Assembly: GCA_964019165.1 (NCBI GenBank)
Contig: OZ025275.1
Location: forward strand, 15,941,759-16,005,758
Length of the DNA stretch: 64,000 bases
Direction: 5' to 3'
Origin: Mastigias papua
Lineage: Eukaryota; Cnidaria; Scyphozoa; Rhizostomeae; Mastigiidae
The position numbers and the translations under genes are program-made. Position 1 is the stretch's first letter. Each line of letters opens with the position of its first letter. Below, one piece after another: positions 49,342 to 61,820 of this stretch. The notes under the pieces were generated by a model, which saw only the letters and a list, made by a program, of their open reading frames with translations, was not told the origin of the DNA and did no database searches.

Positions 49342-50343
49342 ATGATGAGCGAAAAATTTCTTCGTATTGGCATCTGCCTTGCAGAATCGAAAAGGAAGAA
49401 ACTTGATTTACCAGGATCAATATTCGCCTCGTGCAAGAACAAAAACATTCAGTTGATAGATATAGATCTGGACGGCCTAATTGAGGGACAGGGCCCATTT
49501 GATATCATATTGCATAAAATTTTGGAATTCAGAAACGAAGATAGGCAGAAAGGTGATAAAGTCTTGGAGAAGTTTATTGAATACATAAATGAACATACGT
49601 ACATTAAGCTACTTGACCCTGTGTCAACATGCAGGTTGTTGGCCGATAGATTTCTCACTATGTCTTCAGTTAAGAAGTGTGAATTTAGAAGCGAAACTAC
49701 CGGGAGGGCAGTTTTTGTTCCAAATTTTTGCTATCTTGACCTGTCTTGCAGTGGCGTATCCGCGATGAAAGCAGCTTTACAGGAAAATAAGCTTTACTAT
49801 CCACTGATCGTCAAGCATTTCATGGGTGCAAGTCTTGGGAAGGAAGCCCATGAAATGTCAATTATATTCAATGAAAATGGCTTATTTGATATAAAGACGC
49901 CTTGCTTTGTGCAGCAATTTCATAACCATAGTGGATGTATGTTGAAGGTGTATACAGTCGGTATGAAGTATTATATTTGCAAACGGCCATCAATCAGAGA
50001 TTTGACAGCAGGAAGTTTTGCTACGGTACATTTTAATAGTAGTGATATCTCAAAACGTGGAAAGTCGTCACCTCTTCACAAAGACATTTCAAATTACAAT
50101 TCGATGGATGATGTTATTAACAATGATTCATCTTTATTGGACAGAGATATTGTTATGGAGCTCCTAATGAGACTGAGAGATCAATTTGAGTTTACACTTT
50201 TAGGTATTGATATTATTGTTGATACAGAAAGCAGTGACTATGGCATTATTGATATTAACTATTTTCCTGGATATGATGGCGTAAGAGATCAATTTCGTGC
50301 TGACCTAGTTGACCTATTGGTCATGACTGGGAAACATCTGTAA
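49342..50343 (+). CDS. ITPK1: Inositol-tetrakisphosphate 1-kinase family (ITPK1)
   Basis: A single uninterrupted exon encodes 333 aa. The fold is ATP-grasp: an N-terminal IGICLAESKRKKLDL segment (KVGYWLSEKK-like in vertebrates), GPFDIILHK (about 51-59), LLDPVSTCRLLADR, PLIVKHFMGASLGKEAHEMS (the nucleotide-binding region), PCFVQQFHNHSGCMLKVYTVG, and FTLLGIDIIVD followed by DINYFPGYDGV (304-314), which supplies the metal-binding Asp and Asn. Family role: cytosolic phosphorylation of inositol tri- and tetrakisphosphates on the way to InsP5, InsP6 and pyrophosphates. Two adjacent ATGs begin the frame; the first is used. The gene is intronless, unlike its multi-exon neighbours and vertebrate ITPK1, so it could be an old retrocopy or have lost its introns. 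The frame is intact and motifs are kept, arguing for function. Confidence 0.92.
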   Translation: MMSEKFLRIGICLAESKRKKLDLPGSIFASCKNKNIQLIDIDLDGLIEGQGPFDIILHKILEFRNEDRQKGDKVLEKFIEYINEHTYIKLLDPVSTCRLLADRFLTMSSVKKCEFRSETTGRAVFVPNFCYLDLSCSGVSAMKAALQENKLYYPLIVKHFMGASLGKEAHEMSIIFNENGLFDIKTPCFVQQFHNHSGCMLKVYTVGMKYYICKRPSIRDLTAGSFATVHFNSSDISKRGKSSPLHKDISNYNSMDDVINNDSSLLDRDIVMELLMRLRDQFEFTLLGIDIIVDTESSDYGIIDINYFPGYDGVRDQFRADLVDLLVMTGKHL

Positions 50344-53300
50344 GCTGTCCCCATTTTGGCCAGTTCTAGATAGTAGTCAGGAGGACCACAACTATGAGTG
50401 ATGAAAGTGGTTCTAAATTCTTGCCCCTTTCCTCAAAGGAAGAACAGAATGCCTTTTTGTGGAAATTTGAAACTACTTAAATTGCTTTTTAAGTAGATCT
50501 GCTTATAATCACCAGTATACTTGACAGATACATTTCAAAACTATTTACTCCATATGAGTCTTTACACTCTTTTGACATACTAATATAATTTAATTGTGTA
50601 GTGGTCTTTTTTTACTCAACAGATAGGAATGATAAAAATCAATGAATATTTCTTTCTTTTCCTAAAGTTGAAAAATATTGTTCTAAGATATATATACCCT
50701 TTTTAACAATTTTAGTATGCCTATTTTGTAGATTAGGCCCCTGCCCTCAAAATTTTCTTGTTGTATGCTTGGCTAATCTATATAATATTAAGAGGTGCCC
50801 TGATGAGCTCCTTCACAACTGCAGGTGGTACCTCTAAAATTCAAGGTAGTCACAACTTCTTTGATAGAGCCTCAGAATCTTTTTGGTTGCAACTTGGCCA
50901 TTGAAGAATTAATTTGATCCAATTTTGTGAAAACTGTCAGTTTCTTTGATCACTTGTTTACCACATAACTTTTAATTAGCAATAGAGTTTGCCCAAGGGG
51001 TATCAGGTTTCTTGAAATTGCACTCCTAATCTAGATATTTGGCTTGTCCTTTGCCAGTAGGGCATTGAAATGTGCCACCTTTGTAGTACCTCCAAGCGAG
51101 ATTTTCATACTCATAGTGAGATTTTTAACTCTTCAGACTAGCTCATTAGTGGACTTTGACATGGCAGACTCAAGCTTTGTGGTTGTCTTCTTTCTCAAAG
51201 GCTAGTAGAAGATATCCAGAAAATTTAGGCCCTAATTTTTACTGATGATTTTTTTCTTTTATAGTAAAAGCCTTTAATCTTTGTCCTTCATTTATTACTA
51301 TTTATTGTCATATACATGTGGGGTAATAGGTATCTCCCATCCTGTCAGTTTATATATCTGACTGAATTTATGATTTTTTGGCGATAGAACTAGCTGAATT
51401 AAATTTTATATTCATTTGCTGTATTCCCAATCAATGGTTGATAATAAAATGTAATATATAGCCATGCATGTCATTTGAATTTGTACAAAATGGTAGACAC
51501 ATTGATTGAATCAAAGAGACTGAAGATTAGGGTTTTAAAAATAGATGTTCTTGTTTCATAAATTTGTTTGTAATTTTATAGTTCATGCATGGTTCATTAA
51601 AATATTTTCTTTGTTATAATTGATTCTTTTAGTATGTCATTTTTGTATGTCATGCCAATAGTCATTTGTAGTAGTGAGAATTCCACTGAAAAAGCAGCAT
51701 ATTTATTTAGAAATAACTGTCCTCTTATTTATGATTGTCATGCTTCATATGTAGGATTGGTTGATACTTGAAAAGCCTGTTGGTACTGCTGAACTTCACT
51801 ATAGCATGAAAAAGCGTGAACATTCTTTTAGCATACTGAAAGCTTTTTCATCTGACACTCATCAGAGTATGAAACGTCAGTCATTATCTGACATGTCATA
51901 CTCTGACGAGTGCCAGACAAAAAAGCTTTCAGTACGCTAAAAGAATGTTCCAGCTTTTTCGTGCTATAGTGATTGCTTGATACTGTGCCTCTAAACAGTT
52001 CACAGTGTGAATTTGCATTATGATGGACTTTTTGTGCAGTATTCCTAAGAAAAAATTTAACAAGATCTGAGACATGTTGCAGTCAAAGCAGTTGGATAAT
52101 ACTTAAAATTGCTATAGTAAATACTACAATTCAGCACACCTGAAATGATACTGAATAATACAGTTTTTGAAATGAGCAACTCTTCCTAAGAGCATTTCAT
52201 ACTTATACTGATATTGAAAGAAGTGGAAAGTGATAATATAAGGACATGGGAGATCATAAGGGGACTGAAAACCATGCTTGAAAATACAAGATTTTCTGCC
52301 AAAGTGGGGGAATTTGAATTTTTGCAATTTTCATTACAATATGCTTAGGAATAGGTTTGAATGATATTTTCCTCACCAAATTTGTTCAATAATACCTTTG
52401 ACGTTTCATAGCCTGACTTCAGTTTTCAATCTGTGGATGTTTCCATAGCCTTATGATGAGGAAAATATACCCATTAATTTGATGACTTTTTCTTAGATTT
52501 GAACCTGAAAGGCCTAACACCACTCTATGAAAAGTTTTATTTCTCAGAATATTACATCATTTCCTTCCATACACACTTTCTGTTTGAAGATTTCAGTTAT
52601 GTTCTAACATATTTTTAGGCCCTAATAGCTGTTATGACAACATAGGAAAATTGTTAGCTGGGACTAAGAACTTTGAAACCTTATAGTTAATATGGTCATG
52701 AAATATAATTAAGGTAAGAGCAGCTCTATTTTTAAACTAATACCAAACAATCTTAGCATTATACTGATTATCAATTTTCATGCTGCTATGGAAGAAAGAC
52801 CCATTCCTGAAAGCTATGAGCATTTTGATTTGAACAAGCTACTTTATCTGTTGCTAGAGAAATTAGCCTTGGTATGCTCCAGCACTTCTATCCATTTCAA
52901 TGTTATATAATGTTCTTTATAAGCAAGCCAGTTTCACATTGTAAATTTTTAAGATGTGTTTTACTGTAATTAGTTTTGCATATATTCAATGGTTCAATAG
53001 GAAATTTTAGGAAGTAAAGTGATTGTAAGTCATTATATGGAAATCTATCTTCGTATTTATTACATTTACCTATATGTTATTGATGATAAAGGAAAGTGCA
53101 CCTTGCGAATAAATTTCAGCTTTGGTAAAGATCATGTATAAAGTAATTACAACTTGACAAGAAGAGTACGCAGTAAGGAACGCCTACGAAGGAGCATATC
53201 GCAGTAGTCTCAAGTATGCAGATCAATAGCATAGGTTTGTAAGTTGAGTGATAGAAGATCGGATAAAAGATTGAGAGGGGATGATGAATAACTTGCGGTC

Positions 53301-53554
53301 TATGAACCAAGAAATTATTGGATTGTCATGATAGTATGGGTTGTAAATGAATGTACAGGTGTTTACTATTCATTCGGCTTTATATCGAGGCGGTAAAACG
53401 CACGAATTTGCTCATATGCTCAACGCATTCTGCACTCATGCAAGAGTTAATCACACAACGTCAAGAAGTTCTTAAAAAGTATAAAGGCTTGAAAAATTAG
53501 TCCTTCTACTACCTTGTGAATACATGGTATTATGGTAAAATAATTTTGTAGCTA
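50344..53554. other. Intergenic, ITPK1 to receptor gene
   Basis: About 3.2 kb of AT-rich sequence with the foldback element at 51797-51971. A possible poly(A) signal (AATAAA) is near 51444. No coding region or RNA gene recognised. TTTTGTAG just before 53552 could be an acceptor for a 5' UTR exon of the next gene. Confidence 0.4.
51797..51971. mobile_element. 175-bp foldback element with CACTATAGCA ends
   Basis: The element begins CACTATAGCATGAAAAAGC and ends with the complement of CACTATAGCACGAAAAAGC. The arms (about 75 bp each, including AACATTCTTTTAGC, TACTGAAAGCTTTTT and CAGAGTATGA) pair with few mismatches around a loop of about 20 bp. Flanking bases CTT and ATT do not form a clear duplication. 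Relatives are at 36571-36648 and 59085-59980. The CACTA..TAGTG ends recall CACTA/EnSpm-type elements, but no transposase is present. Confidence 0.8.
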
Positions 53555-55520
53555 ATGTTTGTCGGATCGCATTACACCGGAATGCTCTCTGCTTGCAGGA
53601 AAGTGTTGTTAATCTATTTAGTCCTTCGCTATCCTGGTGGCCTAATAGGATATGAAGCAGCCACCGCTAACTGGAAAACATCGCAGCATGGACAGGTCTC
53701 TCGTGGAAGAAGAGCGATAGGCTATAAAGATATAGATCATGCCAAATCCCCAGAGAAGGAAGTTGTCCTAGGATTACTTATTCCATATAGGGTAACTGGT
53801 GGTGCAGACCTTAGTGCATATACTGGGGGAGAATATTATGCAGCTGCATTCCTGTTGGCCATCGAAGATATAAACAACCGAACAGATCTTTTGCCAAATG
53901 TAAAACTGAAATATGTCTGGAACGATACAATGTGTCTTGTTGATATGGCAATTAAAAGCCAGATTTGGCAGCACTGTTCTTTTCAAGGTTCCCAAAGAAC
54001 TGGTGTTGACGCTTTTATTGGCACTGGCTGCAAATGTACAACAGCTGTCAGAAATGCAGTGGCTTTGAACTTGCCAATTATATCGCACGTGAGTGTTATT
54101 TCAAGACTTAACCTTGATTTTTTTTTATTTCTTGAGGAAGTTTAATGAGATGCGATGTCTGTATTGAACCCATTGATCCATCCAAAGTAAAATGCAGTGA
54201 AACTTATAGCAGGGGGAAGCAAACGTGATATTTGTGGTGTGAATCAGTTTTTACTAATAAGACTGAAGGAACTATAAGTGTCATTTCTAAAGTTATAAAT
54301 GCAAAGCCCACTATTAGTGATAACAATGTTATTGAATAGAAATTAATTATTTGAGAAGTAGGATTTAATGAAATATATTGCCTTATTCTTCAATATTATT
54401 ATATGCTTTGACCCTTTGATTTCATTTTCAATACACATTCTTCTTCTAGAGCAATTTAAATATCTTTATTATTGGTTATCATGATAGTTTGAAACCAAGT
54501 AAGACCAATTCTAATATCAATAATAGACAAGAGCTGAAGTTTTGAGTTATTCACTATTGGATTTTATGCCCATGGCAGGAGAACCATTAGTGAAAAAAAT
54601 AAATCATTCTCTGAGCCTGTGGGTTGTGTGTTTTAGAACAAGGTCATCCAATTCTTGGGTTGCAGGCCACATACTGGCCTGCAATGTCATTTAGTCATTT
54701 AATGCAGCCCATGTTGAGGCCAAAGTCAATATAGAATTGTAATGTATTTATTATAGAATGTAAAAAGTGGCCCTACACCTATCAACTAAATCTAATAGTG
54801 GCCTTTATTGATAAAAAGTTGGAAAGCCCTGAAAATTGAAGGTGGCATAATGGGCCAAGATTTGATCTGTTGTGGCTCCATGTATAAAGACAAGTGGTTT
54901 TTCTAGGTATTTTGGGAACATCCATTAGTGTTGATGATACTGTTTGATTATTATCAAAAGTTGTCATACTTTCCATGCTAGATATTGATTTAAAACATTC
55001 CCTATTATTATTTGAGATACTTCTCAGAAAAATCTACCTATGATCATAGATAAAGATATTATTCTTTTTCCAGATGTGCCTTGATCCTCAGCTTGCAAAT
55101 CGAACACTTTATCCAACATTTGCAAGAACTGCAGCAATGTATAAACAGCTTACACCAACTCTTATTTCATTATTTGATAAATTCAATTGGAAGAGAGTGG
55201 CAGTGTTTATTGAGAGAACTGCCTTAGATGAAAATGCAGCTGAGTATGTAGTAAGGAAGATGGAGAGAGCAAATATAACTGTAGCTGTGAAGCATTATTT
55301 GCCAAGCCCACCAAATCATGTTCCAACTCTTAATGATAGTAATGAAGTTGTGATTAAGATGAGAGAGGCAAAAAGGAAAGCAAGGAGTAAGCTTACTTGA
55401 AATATTTGCATGTTTTATTCACCATCAAACTTTTTTGTGTATTTGTAAGTTACATGGCATTTCTGGAATGAAATGGATTCATTTCATAAAATACCCTACG
55501 GTAGGCATTCTGGCTCTGTA

Positions 55521-55596
<76 letters not shown>

Positions 55597-55659
55597 TGTG
55601 TGTTTGTGTGTGTGTTTTTGTGTGTGTTTGTGTGTTTGTTTGTGTGCGTGTGTGTGTGC

Positions 55660-55697
<38 letters not shown>

Positions 55698-58600
55698 ATA
55701 GATATATAAATTTATATGTGTATCTTCTTGCTGAAATGCTCGGATGGTCTTTGTATTTTTCAAGAATCAGACCAATTATTTGCTGGTCATCATCTGCTTC
55801 TAGCGAGTCTGGAATTTTTTACAAGGTTTTACACCACTAGATTTCTCTACTGTGTTGATGTAATGATCATGAAAGATCTCGACCAACTCTTTATCTTCAG
55901 TTACAATTCTATTATTTCTAACTAGGGAAATATCATTACCAGCTAAAACCACCTTTATTAGAAAGAAAAAGTTTGACCAGATTCCAGAAAGCACAATTTG
56001 AAACCAATCCAGTTTCTGTTGCTTTTTTGAAATGCTGTTTAATTGCCTTTTTCCTTAAGGCAACACACTTATTTCTTTGTCTTTTGAAAATTACTTCATT
56101 TTCTTTTCTTGGATTTCTGTTGTATCTTTTCTTAAGCCTTGTTCTTGTACAAATTCCCTTTCTTAATTCACGAGTCATAAAAGGAGCACTATTTCCCTGT
56201 AACACTTTGGTTTTCAGAGGGGCATGTTTATCTACCAATTTTTTAGAAGTACAGAGAAGGTTCTCATAGGCTTGGTCAGGATCATCAAAAGGACAAAAAT
56301 TTGCTAGTTTTACATCAGATAGGAAATTTTTTTCATCAAAATTTTGTGGCTACAATATTTTTATGGTTTTTAGGCTTTGGTCTAGGAAGGTGAGACTTCA
56401 TAACCAACTTAACAAGGCCGTGATAGTCACTTATGCCTGTTTCAAAAACTGAGGCCAATTTGTGAGAAATACATATATAGAAGAAATGCTATTTTTGTTA
56501 AAACAGGTTTTGGTTGTTACGAAATTAGACAAGCCATAGACATCAGAAAAGGAAACTAAACTGTTGTATCCAGTATTCTGCTTGTTTAGGGTATCAATGT
56601 TAATATCCCCCATTACAATAACGTTTTCATATTTGTCTAGAGCGGAATTTAGTGCGATTGAAAGATCTTTAAAACAGCATCAATATTACTGATTCAGGGG
56701 GCTGATATATACTGTAGACTATCCATTTCTTTTTACTTACTATCAATTCAGAGCACAGAATCTCTAGAGAAGGAGTTTCTAGTGCCTGAACACGATTACA
56801 AACAACACCTTTCCTAGCATATAGCATAATATTAAGAAAGATTCGGTTTGAAAATCAGAATTCAGTTTCGTTTCCTCAATGACAAGAACATCTGGTAAGC
56901 ATCTTCCATTAGTACTTTCAAATCAATAATCTGATTTCTAAGACTATTGACATTTAAAAAGCCGATGAATGGGTGGTTGTGATATTCTGTCCTAATGTTT
57001 AAAAGTATGTCATTGTCACATGAATTATTTGATTCTAAAGAAATGTCTACTACTATAGGCAATGGTTATGATGACTCGATAAGGGATTTGCTGTTGTCTT
57101 CCAGGGAGCTTGCAGATTGTAAATTAGCGTTACAAGCCATAAACGGGGGAAAGGAAATTCTACCTATTTGTGAAACAATATGCGAGAGATATACATTACC
57201 TAGTCACACTCCTTTGAAGAAATCGATAAAAGTACCTGTTAATATATATGAACCATGCATATTCAGATGTAAACCCCAATGGTCTAAATGTCTAATTTGA
57301 ATGTTGTCATGTTTGATAAAACTGATTTACTTGTTTTCAAACCTTGTTCAACCAACTGATTTACACGTTTCCTTTTCCATTCAAATTCTTCAGAGTCAGC
57401 CCTTCTAATGATTGCTGAAACTGCCACATTCTTCACTCGCCTTTTGGTTTCAACTCCTATTTTGATAATCTTGTTTGACGTCTCATGTTGTGTTGCCCTC
57501 CGTAAGTTATTTGTGCCACACATAATTCAGAGTTATTTGTGCCACACACTAATTCCATCAGGCTGCATGGAAATTGTTGGCTCTTAGTATGATTTCATAT
57601 GATCTACCGTTACTCCTGGAAAAGCTTTGACATATGAGGAGAAATGCCTAATTTCACGATTGACAGCTCGTTTTCGAACATTTCTCAACAGAGAATCTCC
57701 GACTATAGAGATGGTAGGCTTATATATTCTTCCAACCGGTTGGTTTTCCCATGATTTTGATCTAGCTAGAGTGTAGTTCTTTTCATGATTTTCATTTTTC
57801 CGCATTTTTACGGCTTCCAAATGCAAGTTTTTACCAGCAACTACGTTTATTTCTCTTCTCGCTGTTTCCCAATTCATGGTTTCAGCAAAGTGATTGTCTT
57901 CATTGGTGGCTGTTTTGTTCTCAAAGCTTTTTACTGATGTTTTAGGAATTTGCCAGGTACCCTAGGGGCTGGTCTTTTCCCTTCCCTGAGACAGGATTCC
58001 ATCGCATGTATGCTGATCAGAGGCATGCCATCAATGTGATGATTTACAAGGAACCCATCTCCCTGTATCTAGAACTGCATTTTCTGTCAGTGGATTGAAC
58101 CTATTGGTGGTTTGCAGAGACTAGTACTATGGATTAGTTTGTTAGTCGTAAATATTAATTGTTGTTAAATGTTTATTATGATTGGCTGTTATGTGCTAGT
58201 TGTTCTGTAGTGTAATTTTATCAAGGTAAATCGTCACAAAACACAGTCTCTATCGGTTTGTCACTGTTATTCTTATGAAGATCGCAGGTCGAGCTATTTA
58301 CAAGGAGAAGCTTCATCTTTTCAATTCTATTTATAGATCAAAGTTTTTGGTTGCTTACTTATGTAAATTTGTATGTTAATGTGCCTGTTATGAATCGACA
58401 TGTTTCTTCAATCAAATCTGCCTTCCTCTTGGGATCCCTTTGTACTAGAAATAAGCGACAGTTTGATGTGAACCCAGGAATTTAGAGCATTTTCTAAGTC
58501 TAAAATGATCATCTTAGTTGGGTATTTGACATAACATTTTCAAAGCTGACGGCACATGCTTTGCCAATGTCTCCACATTTACGCTAGAACTTTTTTTATT

Positions 58601-58912
58601 GTAGTTTGACCTTTATGCATCATTTATTGCATTTGTTCAAGGCTTGTACTGATGATGGGCTTTATTTAACTTCTTAATTAATCCTCTCTAAGATTTCGTA
58701 CGTTTTAAAGAAATTGTCTGATTTCTGAATTATAACGTTTGAAATCTTGTTTGCTTCAATACTCTTCAGTTTGGTCTTGATAATTTTTGAACTTTGCAGA
58801 GGTATCGGTGAGAAAATCGCTGTCCGACTGCAGCATTTGCCGATTCAGTAGAAGTGTTTTTTATACGATTCATTAGAAAAGGCTCCTTTCAAAGATTATT
58901 CATTGTAATACC

Positions 58913-58990
<78 letters not shown>

Positions 58991-61744
58991 AGGTTTATAT
59001 ATGTTGCTTATATATGTTGTAATTATGAAGGTATAGAGATGCACTGCTCGGTTGCTGGTTAGATGCACTTCAAATCTTACTGTCGCAGGAAAAAGTGGAA
59101 GCATTCTTTAAGCATAGTGAAACTCGTCAAAGTATGAACCGTCAGGTATCGACGGAATGGTGAAACGAAATATGAACATTAATTATAGACTTAAAATTTA
59201 AGAGGCACTAGCATAGATAAAATTTAAATAAACAGGTGTAACATGATAATTTTTCATTAAGCTTTTATCTGTTTGTCCTTAACCATTTCCTTCCTTTTTA
59301 GTTACCTTTTCGATTCATATGTTCCATTGATGATTTACCATTTATTGATGTACGTGGGGATTTATGCTGTTCGGCAATTGATGATAAATTGCGAACGATT
59401 CGAAACATGTCTTGCAGACTCAAAAATTTTGTCGTATTTGTTCGCTTACTATCTAGCTTTATATTATTGAGAAACTTCGTCAACTGAAATATGCATTCAG
59501 GTGCGGATAGAGGCATGTGATATGATGAATACTTCGTCTGGTTTGGCCAATGTACACCCACTCACTACTTGCTTGATTGGGGAGTCCTAGAGAGTAAGAT
59601 ACCTCTCTCTGTTTTCATGAAACCGGGTTGTGATACATATTCCAAACCACTTAAATGAATAGACGATTTTGCTTGCCCAGTAATCGGAAAGTTATTGTCG
59701 TTATTTGTTTTGGCACAGTCTGGATTACCACGTTTTATTTTCAGCATTAGAGCCCTTGCACACTCGAAGTGAATGTCCTCTCACATTTGCCACCATTTTG
59801 GTAATCGGAGGCGGTATTCGTTCTGTCACGTGAATTCATCTGCTTTTGGTCGTATATTTCAGTTCACCTTTCATGACTGTTTGATGTTTCACACTCGGGT
59901 GAGTGTGGGGTGAAGAGAGTGCTTTCAGTATGCTAAATAATATTTCCCCTGTGACATGCGATAGCGAAATTCTATAGTGCCAACAGACTTTTCACTTAAA
60001 AATTTGCTGTGGCACCCATTGCTTGTTTACTGGGAACTTCTTAAGCCGTTTCGTTTGCCCCCTTACTCTCCAGTCCGGAATAGAAGGGGGGTGGCAATAA
60101 GCGGGGGGGTTGGAAAAAAGTCTGAAAGTAAATAAGCGGGGTGGTTGCAATAAGCGGGGGGGGGGTGGAAAAAGGTGAATGTCTATGGGTTGGGCTGCTA
60201 TAAATGGATGTGGAGAGAAGACCAATATATGCATTGGACAAAAAACTTAAACTTTTTGAAAAAAAATTATTTCGTTTATTACATATTTCTTACATATATT
60301 TAATACGTTATAAAAATGTATCTATCATCGTCGTTCATAATATCATATAATATCATCATCATTGGCACAACTGTCGGCTGCGTTTTCAGTGCTTCTTGCA
60401 GCAATTACGCATTTCACGCTAGCATTTTTTCAGCGCAACAAACATTCACAATGAGTTACTTTCGCCCGACAATTCTTGGTCTGGTTGAGAAAATTTCCTC
60501 TTGGCTCAAAACTAATAAGCGGGGGGGGGGTTGCAATAAGAATGTCCTGGTGTGCATTTTTTGAAAAAATAAATAGTCGGGGGGGACGTCTATTCCGGAC
60601 TGGAGAGTAGGCGTGGTTTCGAAGCATGAAGGCCTACCTTTCAGAACTAGCTCATATATTATGACTCTTGTGTTGTATCTATTTTTGTTGTCAATGTTTC
60701 TTTATTACTGTTTAACGACACAATCATTCCATTTGGCAACTTTTTCTAAGATTTCCCAGGTGACCTCCTCAGATTTTCTTCATAGTAATTAGAGTATAGA
60801 AGGAACGAAATTCCTGAAAATTTCAGTTCGTTACCTTATGCACGGTCCCGGATTAATGGTGTCTCAAAGTTGAGCTGATTGAAAATTGAAGCTAGTGACA
60901 GATAACTTGATATAAACAACAATGGATATGAAATGTCTATTAAACATGTTAGAATTGATGATATCATTTGGTAGTTGTTGTAATAGGTTAGGGCTTATTC
61001 AACATATACAGATGTGGACATGTTGATTCATGGAATCAATCAACTCTACTTCTACTGAGAACCTTAAGCTAATAAACTTTAGACTATATGAATTAAAATG
61101 AAGCAAAATCATTCCCCTCAGGCCGAATTTCTTTTACTTTCTATCATGTAATTGAATGTTGGGAAGTAATTCTCATAAAGAGTGACAAAACGTTGTTTTG
61201 AAAGCGTAGCGAATTTTGAAGGCTTGTACAAGAATATCGAAAGAAAGTAAAAAATATAATTGATTTCATTCATATGTATGAAGGAACCTTCGATTTATAA
61301 AATAAGTAACCGGATGATATTCAGTGTGTTTTAGGACATTGTAAGTGGCTAGATTGTTAATGTAGTTTGTTTTATTGCATTTTAGTCATCTTGTTCCTGA
61401 CAAGTTATCCGACAGCAAGAGAGGCCCTTCTTGTTGCATTTAATGAAAGTATGATTAATGGTGAATATGCATTTATCATTTGCATGACAGATGTTGATGA
61501 GGTTAACAGGAACCTAAAGCATCAATTCAAGTGGTATATTTCGCACTACACAGAAACTTTGCATACCTCTATGTATGTGAAAAAGGCATTAGAAGCAGCT
61601 TTAATTCTTGCTCCCAAACTCCCTGAGGCAGAATACAGCAGATTTGTTCAGCGACTTAGAGTAGCAATGGGTAAAGCACCTTTCAATAGCAAAGCTTACA
61701 TAGGAAAAATTAATGGGACGCATATGGAAAAGTCCCAGAGTAAG
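53555..61744 (+). CDS. Receptor guanylate cyclase-like ligand-binding domain, 3' incomplete
   Basis: Three exons in phase: 53555-54088, 55074-55386 and 61386-61744 (a donor at 61737, AGA|GTAAGG, is also possible). The N-terminus has a hydrophobic signal-like stretch (KVLLIYLVL). It is followed by a periplasmic-binding-type ANF_receptor fold: EVVLGLLIPYR, YYAAAFLLAIEDIN, VWNDTMCLVDMAI, DAFIGTGCKC, LNLPIISH, TFARTAAMYKQLTPTLISLF, FNWKRVAVFIE, ILFLTSYPTAREALLVAF and NGEYAFI. The pattern is closest to natriuretic-peptide-receptor-type guanylate cyclases (extracellular ligand binding controlling cytoplasmic cGMP synthesis). The transmembrane, kinase-homology and cyclase parts would lie beyond the window, so a class C receptor or other ANF-domain protein is not excluded. 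Intron 2 is about 6 kb and filled with mobile DNA; the following intron begins with a 16-bp satellite. Confidence 0.7.
55525..55697 (+). repeat. (TG)n tract in receptor intron 2
   Basis: About 170 bp of TG dinucleotides with TTTG interruptions. It abuts the truncated end of the minus-strand LINE. Confidence 0.95.
55715..58090 (-). mobile_element. LINE with SGNH-type ORF1, truncated before reverse transcriptase
   Basis: Reading leftward from about 58090: an ORF1-like frame starts near 58020 (MPLISIHAMESCLREGKR) and runs into an SGNH-hydrolase-like block (TISIVGDSLLRNV, 57730-57690; then CGTNNLRR near 57520). The apurinic endonuclease follows in pieces (FIGFLNVNSLRNQIIDLK near 56950; GDINIDTLNKQ near 56600). 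Then come a basic linker (56238-55936) and DISLVRNNRIVTEDKELVEI, ending after a frameshift at KYKDHPSISARRY near 55720. The reverse transcriptase is missing and replaced by the (TG)n tract. Frame changes and stops show it is dead. It lies antisense in intron 2 of the receptor gene. Confidence 0.75.
58915..58990 (+). repeat. (TG)n microsatellite
   Basis: About 76 bp of TG dinucleotides with one TATG interruption. Confidence 0.95.
59085..59980. mobile_element. Larger member of the CACTATAGCA foldback family
   Basis: The left end (GAAAAAGTGGAAGCATTC, TTAAGCATAGTGAAACTCGTC, CGAAATATGAAC at 59090-59177) is mirrored on the right by TATATTTCAGTTCACCTTTC, ACACTCGGGTGAGTG, GTGCTTTCAGTATGCTAAA and TTCTATAGTG (59854-59978). 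The interior of about 700 bp encodes nothing recognisable. Arms are more diverged than in the 175-bp copy. Confidence 0.55.
60064..60609. mobile_element. Non-autonomous element with TACTCTCCAGTCCGGAATAG ends
   Basis: A 20-bp perfect terminal inverted repeat, TACTCTCCAGTCCGGAATAG, bounds a 546-bp element. Inside each end are repeated AATAAGCGGGGGG units (about 60098-60170 left; about 60510-60530 right, same orientation). No coding capacity. It lies in receptor intron 2. The subterminal unit recalls the ATTAAGCCCCC arrays at 38219-38944. Confidence 0.85.
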
Positions 61745-61820
61745 GTATATTATGTTTTGATGCTCAATTTCATACCAATTTGTATTTTCAATGCAACTTT
61801 TTATGTTACTTTCATACTGC

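Noticed and set aside
57284..57877. Minus-strand frames in the receptor intron as host genes
   Set aside because: They are LINE ORF1 pieces (SGNH-like) followed by endonuclease remnants on the same strand.
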